DNA of 64,000 nucleotides from Diphasiastrum complanatum. Taxonomy: Eukaryota; Streptophyta; Lycopodiopsida; Lycopodiales; Lycopodiaceae. Made by a program: the position numbers and the translations under genes. The notes under the pieces are model-generated. The model made no database searches and had not been told where the DNA came from. It saw only the letters and a program-made list of their open reading frames with translations. How positions within the stretch are numbered: the stretch's first letter is position 1; every line of letters starts with the position of its first letter. This document shows, piece after piece, positions 9,866 through 23,300 of the stretch. The stretch spans positions 26,936,572 to 27,000,571 of the forward strand of contig CM055107.1 of NCBI GenBank assembly GCA_029204225.1. Direction: 5' to 3'.

Positions 9866-12018
9866 ATCTTAGGCCACATAGTATCTAGACATGGAATCAT
9901 CACTGATCTGTCCAAGATACATGATATCATGAATCTTCCACCCATTGGAATGATTTGTGAAGCCTATGTATTCATGGGACATGCCAACTCTGGCACGTCC
10001 TATCTACAAATTAACAATTGATCCAGATTGAATGGAGAAAGCCTTGCAAGCTTTCCAAAAGTTGAAGGATGCACTCATATATGCACCAAGATCCTAGTAT
10101 GGCCTCCCAATCAAACAATTGAGTTTCATGTGCATACCGACACATCAAAGTATGTCATAAGAGTTGTTTTGATCCAGCCAAGCAAATAAAAGAAAGACTT
10201 TCCCATCCGGTTCACCAATCGACAACTCAATGATGCTAAAATTAACTATTCAATGACCAAGCGAGAAGCCTTGACAATAGTGTTTGGAGTCAAGAAGTTT
10301 CACTATTATCTTATGGCAACTCACTTTGCATTCTACACTAATCATCAACCTTTTCTATACCTAGTTAACAAAATCTGCAACATATGGAGAATAACTAGAT
10401 GGTTACGGTTGTTGTTGAAGGTCGATTTTCTTATAGTGGTACGCAAGGGCAAGCAACATTATATGGTGGATCATGTGTCCCGAATCAAATCGATGCAAAA
10501 GTATCCTCAACGTAATGATGAGTTACCAGATGCTGCTTTATTTTATGTGGATGTGTGATACTAGATTGGGCCATGGACATAGTTGAGTACGTGATGCATG
10601 GCCAACCTGATCAATCACTATCCAAGGTGCAACAACGAAAGCTTGTACTTAAAACTCAACCATATCAGGTAATTGCCAGCAAATTGTATCGACGAGGTGG
10701 ATAATATCATTCAAAGATGTATCTTGTCTCAAGAGACATGTTAGATCATGTCTCTCTCACATGAAGCAATGGGAGGTGGATGATTTGTAGCGGATGTAAT
10801 AATATGCAAGATCCTGCGATCTAGCTGCTGGTGGATAAGGATACTGAGCTTACATCAATTGTTGTGATGTATGCCAGAAATCACGAAGACCAATGAAGGC
10901 ATAAGAATACTGAAGCTTACATCAAATGTTGTGATGTATGCCAGAGAGCACGAAGACCAACGAAGACAAATTTTGAGCCATTACATCTTGTATTGGCTCA
11001 AGTGCCATTTGAAAAATGGAGACTAGATTATATCGGCCCTATTCACTCGCTCACAATACCCAAGCTTGATATATTATCATGGCTACAAATTATTTTACAA
11101 AATGGGTTGAAGCCAAAGTAGTGCACATAACATACGCTAGGTCCACCGCTAAGTTCCTATACGAGAATATCATTGTGTGCTTCAAATGCCAAATTGAAGT
11201 AGTCAGTGATTGATGGACTCACTTTGTCAATGAGACCATCAAGGACTTATTAGAAGAGATTTTTTGATCCATTGCTTCAGGATGCCTTACTATCCTCGAG
11301 GCAATGGCCAAGCCAAGTCTTCTCGTAAGATTCTATGTGGCATTTTGACAAAAAAAAAGTGGAAGCAAGCAGATCAAATTGAAGCACAAGCTAAATGCTG
11401 CTTTGTGGGCTTTCAAACTTGCAGCACCAAACAAGCACCATTTCAACTAGTATATGGCCAAGATGCAGTACTGTCGGTGAAATTTCTCATATCTCTTCGT
11501 ATCGATACAATTCTTGGATGATGCGAAATCACTCCATTTTCTTCATGAATTGATACACAAGTTGTTCCATTCAGGTTTGTTAGCAGTTCATGCTCTTGCT
11601 GTAGAAAAACACATTCCAGGGCTTGGCACGATCGTCATCTCACAAGAAAGATCTTAAACAAAGATATTTGGTCCTCATGTATAAGACCAGAAGATTAAAG
11701 TAAAACTCAAATTTAGTTGTGAAGGCCCTCATGACATCATCGACATTATATCGCAAGGGGCAGTGACTTCGGAGACAATGGATGGGACACAGTTTGCTAC
11801 TCCCATCAACGATAGCCGGTTATGCAAATATCGGTCACCACCAACCTTCTTAAACACTTCTTGAAGAGTTCAGAACCGGCTTATCATCAAATCAAACCTC
11901 AAGTTTTACGTAAGCGATGTCTATCCATGTTTTTCCATCACCAGCAATAACTATGTCGATAGTCTTCTACAACAACAGATGCAGGTAGGTGCCTTAGGAC
12001 CGTCACCTATTTAGGTGG
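9866..12018 (+). pseudogene. Ty3/gypsy pol fragment: RT end, RNase H, integrase
   Basis: Domains appear in gypsy order. The end of reverse transcriptase reads LGHIVSRHGI near 9870, with FHVHTDTSKY near 10130. RNase H (10253-10558) contains REALTIVFGVKKFHYYL and HQPFLYLVNK. The integrase zinc-finger end CCDVCQRARRPTK is near 10930, followed by WRLDYIGPIHS. The integrase core end (11264-11521) carries YYPRGNGQAKSS and FQLVYGQDAVL. Multiple stops and frameshifts break it, and the catalytic half of reverse transcriptase, protease and gag are missing at the left. It abuts a polypurine-like GGTGGGG and an LTR start at 12026, so it is the 3' end of an element. No chromodomain was seen. Confidence 0.85.
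10839..10966 (+). repeat. ~67-bp tandem duplication in the integrase finger
   Basis: The segment with CTTACATCAA, TGTTGTGATGTATGCCAGA and CACGAAGACCAA is present twice in direct succession (from about 10839 and 10905), duplicating the CCDVCQ part of the integrase zinc finger. The copies have diverged, so the duplication is old. Confidence 0.75.
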
Positions 12019-12025
12019 GGGGTAT

Positions 12026-12719
12026 TGTTGGGCACTTAGTGGGTTACGCCAATACAGTATGGCTAGGCTTACTAATTGGGTCCCGCCACATTACATTGTA
12101 TAGTCAAGAGTAATATGTGCGAGGGCATTGGCATTCTGCGTGTATAAGCCCAACCCAATGAGCATGCTAATCTATTTTATATAACTTGTAGAACTAGGAA
12201 TAAGCAACTTGGGGCATAAAATAAATAAAAATCCCAAAGTCAAGTTTGAGATGGTTCTAAGTTTGGATGAACTCACTTGAATTTTTTTAGGACCCTCTCA
12301 CTCCGAAAGGAACTCACATGATTCATGTGAGGCGGACCCTTCTCAATTTGGAATCACTCAATTTTACATAAAGGGCTTGGATTAGGATCCTTGCCATCTA
12401 GAATTAGCCAATCAAAGATTAGGGGCAAGGCCTTCCCCAAGAATAAAAAGACACCTCTTGTACTCAATTTTCATGTTCATACAGAGATAATGCTTGTTTG
12501 ATAATATGAACATCCTTTCACCTCACTCTCTCATCTCTCTCTTTTGTTGCATTTGGCTATTTACGAATGTTTTTTAGTTATTTGCTTTTGATATCTTCTT
12601 GTGTTTTTAGTGAGGTGAGAGAGGAGAGACTAGGTGTGGTTAGTTAAGAAACCTCACAAGGGAAAGCATTATTCCCTTGGGAGCGAACTATTGCTAGACA
12701 GGTGGAAAAGGACACTACA
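12026..12719 (+). mobile_element. 3' LTR of the gypsy fragment
   Basis: Starts TGTTGGGCAC immediately after a polypurine-like tract (12014-12022). It includes AATAAAAAG near 12443 as a TATA or poly(A)-type signal and a CT-rich segment near 12520-12545. The right end is uncertain; ACACTACA at 12719 is a plausible TG...CA partner. Reverse-complement similarity to 3097-3235 supports LTR identity. Confidence 0.55.
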
Positions 12720-12833
12720 CCCTCCTTGTCGAAATAAAAATTTTCGATATTGCAAATTACCCAATATCACAACTACATCAATTCACCTTACGCCCTCTTT
12801 TAACTAATTCATTCTCTTCACTTGAAACTTTAG

Positions 12834-13068
12834 CGAGCCTCCCCTTGAAAACCAAGAAGCATAAGCAAGACTTTAGACCCAACAACTCGGTTCGTTAGCT
12901 TGGCATCCAAAGTTTCGTTTGTCCCAAGTTCGAGCCTCCCCTTGGAGACCAAGAAGCATAAGCAAGACTTTGATCCAACGAGGTTCACTCATTTAATTAG
13001 CTTGGCATCCAAAGTGTCTTTGGTCCCAAGCTCAACAACAGCCCATCCCCGCGCGGGACACCAATATG
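12834..13068 (+). mobile_element. Tandem tRNA-derived SINE copies (three, partial)
   Basis: Three successive copies of the short SINE seen at 40.2 and 47.6 kb: a truncated 3' end (12834-12860), a nearly complete copy (12880-12957) and a diverged copy (12975-13068). Each is followed by a variant of ATAAGCAAGACTTT (12861, 12958, 13069). That repeated spacer behaves like a target-site duplication kept between tandem copies. The shared core is GCTTGGCATCCAAAG and the B-box-like AGTTCGAGCCTCC. Confidence 0.65.
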
Positions 13069-13919
13069 CATAAGCAAGAATTTACATAAACTTGCCAAAC
13101 TTTTAGTTAATCGAGTCATTCATTGATGCTGAAGATCCCTCGCTGAAGTTCCCTTTCATGAGATCAATATGAATACACACTACCAAATTATTCAACCACT
13201 AAGTAACAGGCATCAATTTTAGCATTCAAACTTGTTAGGACCTAGAAAATTCAAACATTTTTTAAGCATCCAAACTCAAATCCTTTTGTTTGGGTGCAAG
13301 GTCCACAAAGACAACCAACCACGAAGCATAGACCTACATTTGACAACTATTGAGCCTTGAACTTGCTCACTCTACTATTTTCTACAGATGCATGACAAAG
13401 ATTCACTTTTATGTCTCACTAACAATCCAACCATTATTGTTGCAATTCGATGCCCATACATCCACTTTGTGCATGTAAGTATCATTCCAGCACTTGTATT
13501 AACACTTAACGGATTAAAACCCTCGAAAAGTCCCTAAAAACTCTCAGTGAGAATTACTAGTTCTAATACTTTTTGAATGCCAGGATGACTCCCAAAAATG
13601 GGAATACAGCAGTTGGACAACATACTCCACTCTAAATATTGGCTAGATTTGACAGTGTGTTAATATAGGACAGGAGTAAGCTAGTCATTGATCATGCAGT
13701 GAGATGCTGAATTGCTTATCAACCTCTTACTTTGTCTGTGATCAAATACCTGCATCACACTTTTGATATAACAAGCACCAGAATTTGTTCCAGTAATTTG
13801 CTTATGTCATGGACCCTTGCAGCTCTTTAACAAGACTACCAGTGAAACATCTAAGATTATTTCAAGAGCAGTTTCCTAGAACGGTCTAAAATTATCAAAC
13901 ATATACACAATGAGCCTCT
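13069..13919. other. No gene seen
   Basis: AT-rich spacer with no coding frame or RNA gene that I can support. Confidence 0.4.
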
Positions 13920-14123
13920 TGAAAAAGCACCACCTTTAATAATATACAAGTCACACTTAGTTTCTCTAGCTGCATGTATCCTGTCTTTCCAGGAAACAAG
14001 AGCAGACAGGGCAAATTGAAGAAGCACCATCTTTAATAATATACAAGTCACACTTAGTTTCTCTAGCTGCGTGTATCCTGTCTTTTCAGGAAACACGAGC
14101 ACGAGCAGACAAGGCAAATTACT
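13920..14123. repeat. ~103-bp tandem duplication
   Basis: Two adjacent copies share AAGCACCA-CTTTAATAATA, CACACTTAGTTTCTCTAGCT and TCCTGTCTTT-CAGGAAACA, with few differences, so the duplication is fairly recent. The short frames across it simply repeat the same peptide. Confidence 0.9.
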
Positions 14124-17018
14124 GCTGCATCAGGAAGTACACATGCCTGTTTCTTCTAACGAAAATCCACACCTAGTTCATTGAAAATTGAAATGCTCTA
14201 GACAGAAACTTTTGAGCACAACTTCTTGCAGATCCAAATTTGTGGGGCTATCCACAAACATCTACCACCTGTCAGATCTTACACAATGTGCTTCTGCGGA
14301 CACATTATATTTGGTTTTCTGGACTACAAAAAAAGCGACGGTAATTTTGAGTTGATGGTGGGCGAGTCGTTTCGCACCTCTCACTTCAAGCTATATAAGT
14401 CCAAACTTTGTATAAAGATCTTGGGGTGCTGCTTCAGTCTGATATCCCAACATGAAAATTTTAGTCGAAGCAGGATGTATTAGAAGCAACAAATCATTGC
14501 TTCAAACATGAAAGCAGTCCGAAGCACCTAGAAAATACAGATGGGACCCTTCAATCCGGTGCCTTTGTTTGCTCTTCAATTTTTAGAATTGATAGCTTTT
14601 TGAAAGTGCCTAAACAGTTGTTGACTCAAAATCTTAGCTTCCCGACAAGGAACAAGGAATCGTGCCAGTCAATAAAAAGAAGAAAGCTAAAGCCAACAAG
14701 ACCATTAGACTGAGGAAAACTGTATTCATGACTTACTTGAACGATTTGACAGTAGCTACCTTAAACTCGAGGTCATGATCAGGAAGCTCTAGGTTTTGCT
14801 CTGGAATGCTGTAACTGCAGTCTTTAAATGATAAAATCGCTGATCTGTGCAAATTCAACTCAATTTGCTCTCCCAAACTTTTTGTTCAGTAGTAATAAAA
14901 GCCACTCCTGTAATGCACAACCAGAAAAATCAGAAGAAGCTTTTAACCAAGAAAAACCCTAAGAAAAACCCTGGAATTTAGAATACAAGACAAATAGCTT
15001 CCTAATTGTAAAGGCTTCAGCAGTAGCAACCTGTTTAAAGCTTCTTCCGCTGACTAAGAAGTTGAGAGTCCAGTCATGGGAAGCTGTAACTGCAGTGCGA
15101 GATTCAAGCCACATCTGTTTCAAAACAGTAACGTCATCATTAGCTTTTCGATAGAGGACTTTTTGAAATAATATTAGCAAGAAACTGAAGCTCAGCCCCT
15201 ATTCTTGTTAGTGCAACTCTCCACTTTGAAGTTGGGACCACGAAAGACTGCTTACTTCTGTAGTTGAAGCTTGCGATCCGGAATGCATTCCAGATCATGT
15301 TCCGGGAAATCCAATTAGGGTTTCCCAAAACGTGCCCCAAATTTATTTATTTGTTGGTCTTTTTATTTTTGGGTTTTATAAAGAGTTTAGGGTTCAGTGT
15401 GTAAGTGTTTAATTTTAGTGTTTGAAAAATTTGTTTCCAATGCTTAAATGCATTCCTAGTGGGTTTTTTTTTCTGTTTTTTTAGCAAAGAAATTAAAATA
15501 AAATGCGTGGACAACAATTACTGTCCGGATTGCTGTTTTGCCGCAAATCGCGATCCGAACTTCTGTTTCCTGAATGGACACAGACATCCTAACAAACAAT
15601 CCAAGAAAAGGTTAAAACTAAGGTTTTGAGACCTCAAAAGCAGAGTAGGGAAATTAAGAAGCATCCACTTCTTGAAGATTTGCTTATGACGTACAAGGTA
15701 AACACAAACTTCATATATGCATTAACCTGATAAACTGGAGGTGCATACGTGTGCTTCTAGAACTTCACTATGAAAGTAAAAGACAGCACATGAATTCAAA
15801 GTCATCTGATTAGATAAACAGGTCAGAATTTCTATACGCACTTCATCAGGTAAGTATTCTCTTTAGGACGTTCACAAAGCATCATAGAACGGGATGTGAG
15901 CATCATACACATGCCATGCTGGTCTGCAGAGCCAAGCATTTTCATACATAGGCACTTTGCTCTTGTGAAGCAAAGAGACAATGCAAGCTCAAACACATCT
16001 CTGGGACATGATGACAATCTGAACCTAGATGGCAATGGCCTAAAATGCCAAGACCAGGTCATGACAAAGCCTTGCTGCTGTTCAACTTGTATGATTTCCT
16101 TGAGAGGCATGAGAGCAATCAAGTCAATGTTAAATAGTCTGGACTCTGCATAATCAAAGATTTATGTGTGTACTTTTCTGTAGTGGAACAAGGAGAACCT
16201 GCAAGCCTCAAGATCATCCAAGACCTTACCTTACCAAAGGAGCAACGATGTGGAATGTCAATAACAGGTTGTAATTTTTCACACGCATGCTTGGTTCTTT
16301 CTCAAGGATCAATCCATCTTCATTTGAAATGGAACAAAATTCGTTAAAAACTTCAGCTTGTTGTCTGGCTTGAATATGGGGAATAACAAAAGTGTGACAA
16401 CACGGAGTCAGAGATGGCTATTTGAACTTTTAAAAGTGCGACAACATGAAGTCAGAAATATGACACAAGCTCTAAGAAAATATGAACAAATGACCAAGAG
16501 CATGTAAGGATGTGAGTGGCACCCATTAACAGACTGTAGATATCAAATTTCTAGTATCAGGAAATACATTATGCAGCTACCCCATGTAATTCAGAAAGGG
16601 AATGACCAAAAGACACTTGCAGATTTGATGGTTAAGAGCATATAAACTATTGAAAAAGGACAGCAGTGGCTTGCATCAGAATATATGGACTAAACATTCT
16701 GCTGTGGAATAGTTAAGGCAGTACCTGTCTGCTTAGATTAGCTGATAACGTGTGATGTTCAGGATTGTTTCAACAGATCTTGAAGTAACTTCTGCAGATG
16801 CGTTGACCTGACCAAATGGACCATTTCATCAGGAGATACTTATTCATATTTCATCATAAAGCTGTTGTTCCTGGACTTACTACACCACACAAAGCTGAGC
16901 ATGTCCAACACTGCAGAAAGCTTCTCCTGAGACTGCCAGAACAGTCTGCACTTAATGCCCACCTATCTTGGGTGAAACCCTGAGATGTGCTATACCATTA
17001 TTCTGAGTTTCAATCTCA
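14124..17018. other. No gene identified
   Basis: Several frames of 60-100 codons occur on both strands (for example near 14226-14483, 14959-15340 and 15832-16122), none with recognisable motifs. Occasional plausible splice acceptors are present, so low-homology exons of the gene ending at 17019 cannot be excluded. Confidence 0.35.
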
Positions 17019-17370
17019 TTATTTGATGCCTTTCCCATTCTGTCGTTTGCTTTCTCGGGCAACCGTATGAGTACAGCGCCTCTCAACTCCTCCCTTGCAA
17101 TGTGTGCATGCATCACAAGGAAAAAATTTGTTTGGAACTGCAGAAAGCTCTGTTGTGTGATAGCGCCGGCTAAGTGTTGCTATATCAGGTTCTCCGGGTT
17201 TTATAGAGTCATTCCATCTCCCTGGGTTTCCTTTGTTAGAAGCAGCAAGGATCCGGAACACTCTAACAAGTTCTGCTCCCAAAGCACTGCATTTACTTTC
17301 TGCAACTGCTGTCCCTTCAAGAGCTGACTCCACACCAGCTGCGTAATGCTCAACCTTTGCATCCAGAATG
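17019..17370 (-). CDS. Possible terminal exon, unknown protein
   Basis: An open frame ending in TAA is preceded by a good acceptor (TTCTTTTCTACAG, just above 17370). It encodes about 116 residues starting ILDAKVEHYAAGVESALEG and containing ALGAELVRVFRILA, an amphipathic helical segment. It ends in a Cys/His-containing, basic region (PCDACTHCKGG, then RESKRQNGKGIK). The frame continues open upstream to 17552 without a stop, so an unspliced reading is also possible. I recognise no family and found no clear upstream exon. Confidence 0.35.
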
Positions 17371-17690
17371 CTGTAGAAAAGAATCACTTTCATGGTTATT
17401 GGAGATTTCAAAATTGTGTATAAATATGCCTGATGCTTCAATCTCAGCACATCAGCAGAGCAACAATACACGAGATACAAGCCTTCAAATTGAGAAGCAT
17501 CACCTTTGCTAGAAATTTTGGACAAAAACAGTCTTATATGCAGGAATATCATACAAGTTGTGTATAGCTGTTACCTTTATCTTTTCCTAACATATTTATC
17601 ATTAAAACCTGGTTATTCTTACAAGATTCACCAGGCAAAAACAACATAACATTCTTTATGTGAAAATCCCTGAAGCTATCAGAAATTTAC

Positions 17691-18196
17691 TGTCATGTTC
17701 ACATGCGATGCCCACATGCGGAGTGATCTCGGATCTCGGATTATCATCCCGTAGGAGGTCAGTATGGCTACCCGACCCGTAAAATAATTATGAGTATGAG
17801 GGGTTGGGGCCTCATGGATTTCAAGTTATAATTAGTGGTTGGAGGCCTGTATGGGTCTAACAATGACTCATAGGAGAAGTGGATGAGGTGATCCAGTTAG
17901 GCTATTGAGGTGTCCAGTGAGGTGTCACAGTGCATTACTAGTGGTGCATGGGCCTTGGAGGGTATAAGTATACCCATAGGGCACTCATTAGTTTATGCCT
18001 GATTTTGGCGATTGTAGCAGTATGCTGCCTTAGTGATATCTCTCTTCTATTAAGCATTGGTTGGTCCATAGCTTGGGGGCTAGATCCGATTGATCTAAGT
18101 TTGGTTGGGTAGGTTTGTCCGACTCCCTTTGTTTCTATGGGTTCAGCATGGTAGTCTTTGATCCCTGGTGGGAAAAATGAAAGTGGTATCAGAGCC
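17691..18196 (+). mobile_element. 5' LTR plus initiator-Met primer-binding site
   Basis: Begins TGTCATGTTC and contains a TATA-like GGTATAAGTATACC near 17960. It is followed at 18184-18196 by TGGTATCAGAGCC, the complement of the initiator methionine tRNA 3' end used as primer-binding site by many plant LTR elements. The LTR right end is not a clean CA. No gag or pol follows, so this is a truncated or non-coding LTR element. Confidence 0.65.
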
Positions 18197-19275
18197 AAAG
18201 CTAAGACAAATTGTTAAGGGAAGGCCAAGAATCGGTGAGCGGATCTTGTCAAGTTGAGGTCTTGATTCTGGGATAAAGGAGCAAAAGCGGGACCAAAGTC
18301 TTGGTGGTTTGATTCACACTTTGTTCTTTCTCCAATTTTACGATTTTTTGAGAGGGTTTTTGTTGCAAGGTAAACACACTACCCAGTTTTGCGGCAACAT
18401 TGAAAATCAGGCTCTTGAAAGATAAAATTTGACAGTGGATTGAATCTGTTTTATAACCCAGGTTTTGTAAATTTTGTTCACATAGGTTATGTCAAATTGC
18501 TTTTGCACTCTTCTTTTGAATGTAAGGCGATTTATTTCAGCAATTTAGGGGACATACCAGCTGCCTTTGTGCAGATTATGACCTTACATTAAGGCCAAAA
18601 ACTTTGCATTTCAAGACGGATTGCTTGTGCTTTCAAAGAAAAGCGCTCGGTTTTAATACTCTTGATTGGTGAATATGTCCGGTTGAACCTTGCTGGTTTT
18701 TACCAAGTGTTAGTTTCTTGGTTTTTAGAGAAAAGGATTTGAATTTTTCACAACCGGAAACATCTATAATGGTTGTATTGCTTTAATAAAGAATTGCAGT
18801 AAAACTTTTAGAGAAGCTGGAAATTGTTCGTAGCAGAGTTATAAATGCTACTGAATGTTAATTTCTAAACTTTTGTAGAGAGGTTGCAGAGTACTCTTTA
18901 AATCCTTTTAATTTGGGGTGTTATTGGCAAGAAAGCCTTATGGCATCTATTTTGGATGTAAAGTGAGAACGAAACAATAGAGAGTCGATAGCAAGGAAAG
19001 AAGGGATGCTTGTAGAAACTAACAAGCAGGAACCAAAGAAGATAAGGAAATCTATTTTCTGATAGAAAGAAGACAGTGGGCCACCCAGCTGTCCTTCCTT
19101 TTTCTTACCAGAAGCCATGCTGAAAGGAAGCTCATGTTTTTTCAGACGACTAATGAAAAGAAATCTGCTTTCAAATATTTTTGAAGGTGCCATCTCTTTC
19201 ACTCGCTTGCTGTGTTACAAAATCAGCTGATGATTTTTACATGAAAGGAGGCATGAGCTACAGCCCGCCCTCCAT

Positions 19276-19325
<50 letters not shown>

Positions 19326-20393
19326 AGCGCGCCCTCCATAGTTAGCTCTCTATCAACTCACATTATTGCTATTTTTTTTCTGAAACTTAAAAAAACCTAA
19401 AAAAAACCCTAAAAGATTAAAAAAACAGCTCTCTCTCTCTCTATCCAATGCGCGCCTCTCCTTCTCTCTCTTGCCCTCTTATACCTTTCTTTCTAGCAAC
19501 TTCTAAAGAATTTCTAAAGTCACATGTTATCTCTCTAAAAAAATTTTAATGCACATGTCATTTTCGACCCATTTCAAATGCACTTCAAATGCCCTTCAAA
19601 TAAGTTTTAGGGCAAACGTGAACCAATGAGGGTAGACAAAACCCTTTTTGTATATCATTGCCCACATTCTCTCTCTCTCTCCTCTCTTTCCCTTCTCTCC
19701 CTCTTGGCCTCCTCTGCTGTTTCCCTTCTCTCCCTCTTGGCCTCCTCTGCTCACGGCCTGGTTGTCACGGGGCTGTTGATTTGGGGCAAGGCGGGGAACT
19801 TATCAAGGCATTTTTTTAATTTTTCTCGGGTGTTGTAAATCGACATTTGCACAAGTACTAGGCTTCATTCTTCCGAAGCAGTTGAGGCAGACTTTATTTG
19901 GATTCAGTGATGGGTTTGGTAATTGCATTTTTTTTGGTTGCTCGCTGGATTTGGACATATCATAAATAAGACTTCAAGAGAAATATGATTTCCGAGGCCT
20001 TCGTTTCTTGGGAGCATTTAATTCTCTGCAATAATAAAAAATTAAAAGAATCAATTTGTAAGGACTAGTGACTCCTTTAAGTATACTAGTAGGCTCTAAC
20101 GCTGGGGTTTAAGTGTTTAATCGCTTGCAATAATACAAAGTAAAAGGATCAGCGTTCAAGGAAAAATGAATCCTAATGTGGGCTCAGCCTGTTATTCCAT
20201 GCTACCTTAAGTTGGCATAAGATTTCACGCCTTAAAATACGTAGTATGAATCTGTCTTATTTATTAACTGCAGAAGGACATTGATGCAAGTGAAGTGGGC
20301 TATTGTCATAAAATTGCACTTCGAAGTTTTCTAAAGAACTGATACAAAAACTAACCATATCAACAGTGAAAAAATCAAAATCAGAAGAACTGA
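18197..20393. other. Retroelement leader and spacer; no gene
   Basis: Sequence after the primer-binding site lacks coding frames. It includes a CT repeat (19278-19321), further CT-rich stretches to 19480 and a 33-37-bp direct duplication (about 19686-19756, CCTCTTGGCCTCCTCTGCT twice). The last few hundred bases are the 3' flank of the coiled-coil gene. Confidence 0.45.
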
Positions 20394-23300
20394 TCACCGT
20401 AAATTAGCCAACGTTGCTGAGGCCACATGCTCAATGCGTTTCTCCAGCTTCATGAAATTTTCAGCGTCCAATGCTGAAGATATCTGGTGTTTGCTGACAA
20501 CAACACTTGACGATTTGTCCATTCCCTGAACAGAACATACCTTGCGAATACCTTCCATTTTGGATTGGTTCCAAATATCAGTCATGCCTCCACTATCTTC
20601 GTGGAAGTTAGAAATGTTTTTTTCGTCCGTCTGGTCTTCTGTATTGATAGATTTTTCAAGCATTCCAATCCTGTCACTTACTTCTTTCACCATTCTTGCT
20701 CCAGATTCATACTTTGGCAGCCACAAGGCAGCTGATTTTTCAAGGTCCCCTGTACTAGTTCGAATATCTTCAACCGCTCGGGCAACACTTATCTGCACAT
20801 TCTCTAGTTTGTGGACCCGTCTACGCATGTGCAAAACTTTATCTGCCAAACCCAAATGATTTGCTGTTGCCTTTTCAATCTTTTTTTCTAGATTTTGCAG
20901 ATGCAACTTTGAGTGGTCATCATCCTTCGACGCATCTTCGATTTGCGAAGAATGAAACCTTCCTGGCTGAAATTGCATGAATTTTGAACAATCGGTCACC
21001 TTTTTCATCACCTCTTCCATTTTTTGATCTAACTTATTTATCTCATTCTGGAGAAGTTCATGATCTTCTCTCTTTCCAACAGATTTTTCAGAGAAGTTGT
21101 TGCCATCACACACTTGTTCAATTGTTCTTGTGAGTTGAGCAAGTGCCTTTTCAGTTCTCTGAGTGTGCCTATGGAACTCCTGCTGTGCCTCCTCAATAAC
21201 CTCCAGTCTGCTTGCTAAAGAAGAAACTTGTGCTACATTATGTGACACTTCTTTCTTCTCTTTTTCAAATTCATCAGCTAGATCTTGGACATTCTTGACT
21301 TCTTTGTCCATCATTCTCTCCCAGGAAGCTATGAGTTTCTCGAACTTTATGTTATCTTGTTGCTGATTCTCCTCTAAAACTTTCCCAAGTGCTCTGCTAA
21401 AGTCCTTCTCAAGATATTTACACGAATCAACTCTGTTTGTAATATCGCTCAATGCTTTCTCTGCTTCATCTGCAAAACCCACTGCTTTTGAAGCAGCTGT
21501 GGCAGCATCAGTCCTTTCACTCTCGACAGAAGCTAAGGCACTTTTTATGTTAAAAAGATTTTGAGTAACCAGTTCCCGAAGATCATGATTCAAATTCTTA
21601 GCCTCTATTATTGCTGCTAAAACCATTTCCGTCTCCGAAGCTAAATTTTCCTGAAATTGTGCATTTTTGCTTCTAGCATCCACCATTTCAGAAGAAAGCG
21701 AGTTTAGAGCATCTTCTAAGATCTCTCCAGCCTTAGCTGCGGAATTGACAGCTTCTGAAGCAGCTCTTGCAGCTGTATCTCTTTCATACAGTGTCATAAC
21801 AAGTGCTTTTTCAATTCTAGACTTTTCGTGGTCAGATACTTGCCACTGCTTCTGAGTGCATTCCAAATTAGAAACCCGTTTCAGTAAATCATCCAGGAGA
21901 GTAGTTGACTTTGATGCATATGCTTGCTCTCTTTTTAGGTTTTCTAACTGTTTAAGAAAGTCTTCTAGTTTGTCTTGACAGTGCAGTTTCACATTCAAAA
22001 CATCTGTTCTGACCTCTTCTAAACTACCTAAGAAGAGATGAGAAAGGGTTTCTATCTTATCCATAATGAGAGCTTTTCCTTTTGCCTCATCAATCTCTAA
22101 GGTAGCTCTAAGGTTTTTCAATTCTTCTTTGACTTCCAAGAAAGCTTCAAAATGCACACCACTAGAAACCTTCTTTTCGTCCAGTCTTTGCACAGATTCC
22201 TTGATAGTTCCCACCTCATGTTGTAATGACTTTTTTACAACCTCAAGCTGTTTCATCAAATTTGTCTCTTCACGTTCCAGGCACACTAGACTTCCCTGCA
22301 AGGCTTCCATCTTCTCCCCCTGATTTTTTATCTCTATGGCCTCCAACTTTAGTTCGCCTCGTTGTTTCTTAACACCTTGCAGCTCTTTCCTGAGAATGGC
22401 GTTCTCATACTTAGCAAGCTCCTGTGAGTGACTTGTTTCCTCTTTCATCTTCTCAGAAGCTTGAGTCAACTGATTGACACAACTTATTGTCTCCTTTTGG
22501 CCCTTTGAAAGTCCATCCACTTCTGCCCATAAACAACCCAGCTCATTATTTAAAGTGGAGATCGCTGAATCTTTGTCTATCTGTAAGGTGCCCATCTTTT
22601 GAGAAAGCCACTTTTCCATCTTTTGCTCCAACAGAAGCTCGACTTTCTCCATCTCCCCTCTTCTGGATGATTCGGAATTCTCAAGCATAGATTTGAACTT
22701 GGAATCAGTTTGTTCTCTCAGATTCTCAACATCTTTAAGAACTCCATGCTCCAAATTCTCAACGTCGTTATGAAGGTCCGCCCTGATCTTTGTTAAAGCC
22801 CCCAGAAGTTTCTCATCGAACCTTAGCTGTATCTCAAGAATTGAAGAATCCACTTGCCTTGAGACAGATGCTATCTTTGATGAGCACGCCTGTAACATAT
22901 TTGGCAAGCTCTGTTCTTCCTCTTTGCTCTCTGTCTGTACCCGTTCTTTCAAAAGATCATGCATTTTCCTTTGTAGTTCCTCTTGTATATTCGTTTTCAT
23001 GATAACAAGCTTCTCATTTGTTTCATTCTTCAAGCATTCTAGCCCTTTGTGTAAGTCATTCATTCTCAACTGGTAACAACTGTTGTCCTCAAAAAATCGC
23101 TTGATCCACTCCATTGAAGTCTTCACTTCTCCCATAAATGTACAAAGACTGACCAATTTTTTATCGTGCACGGCAACATTATCAAATTGTTCATGCTGAG
23201 TAGCATTGGGTTCATAGTTGCTCCAACGGTGCCCTGAAATAGGATTGATATCAAAAGGATGCTGTTGTATTTTTTGAATTACCTGCAAATGCTCATCAAC

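Noticed and set aside
18184-18196. tRNA-Met gene fragment
   Set aside because: Only the 3'-end complement used as a primer-binding site is present, right after an LTR; there is no cloverleaf.
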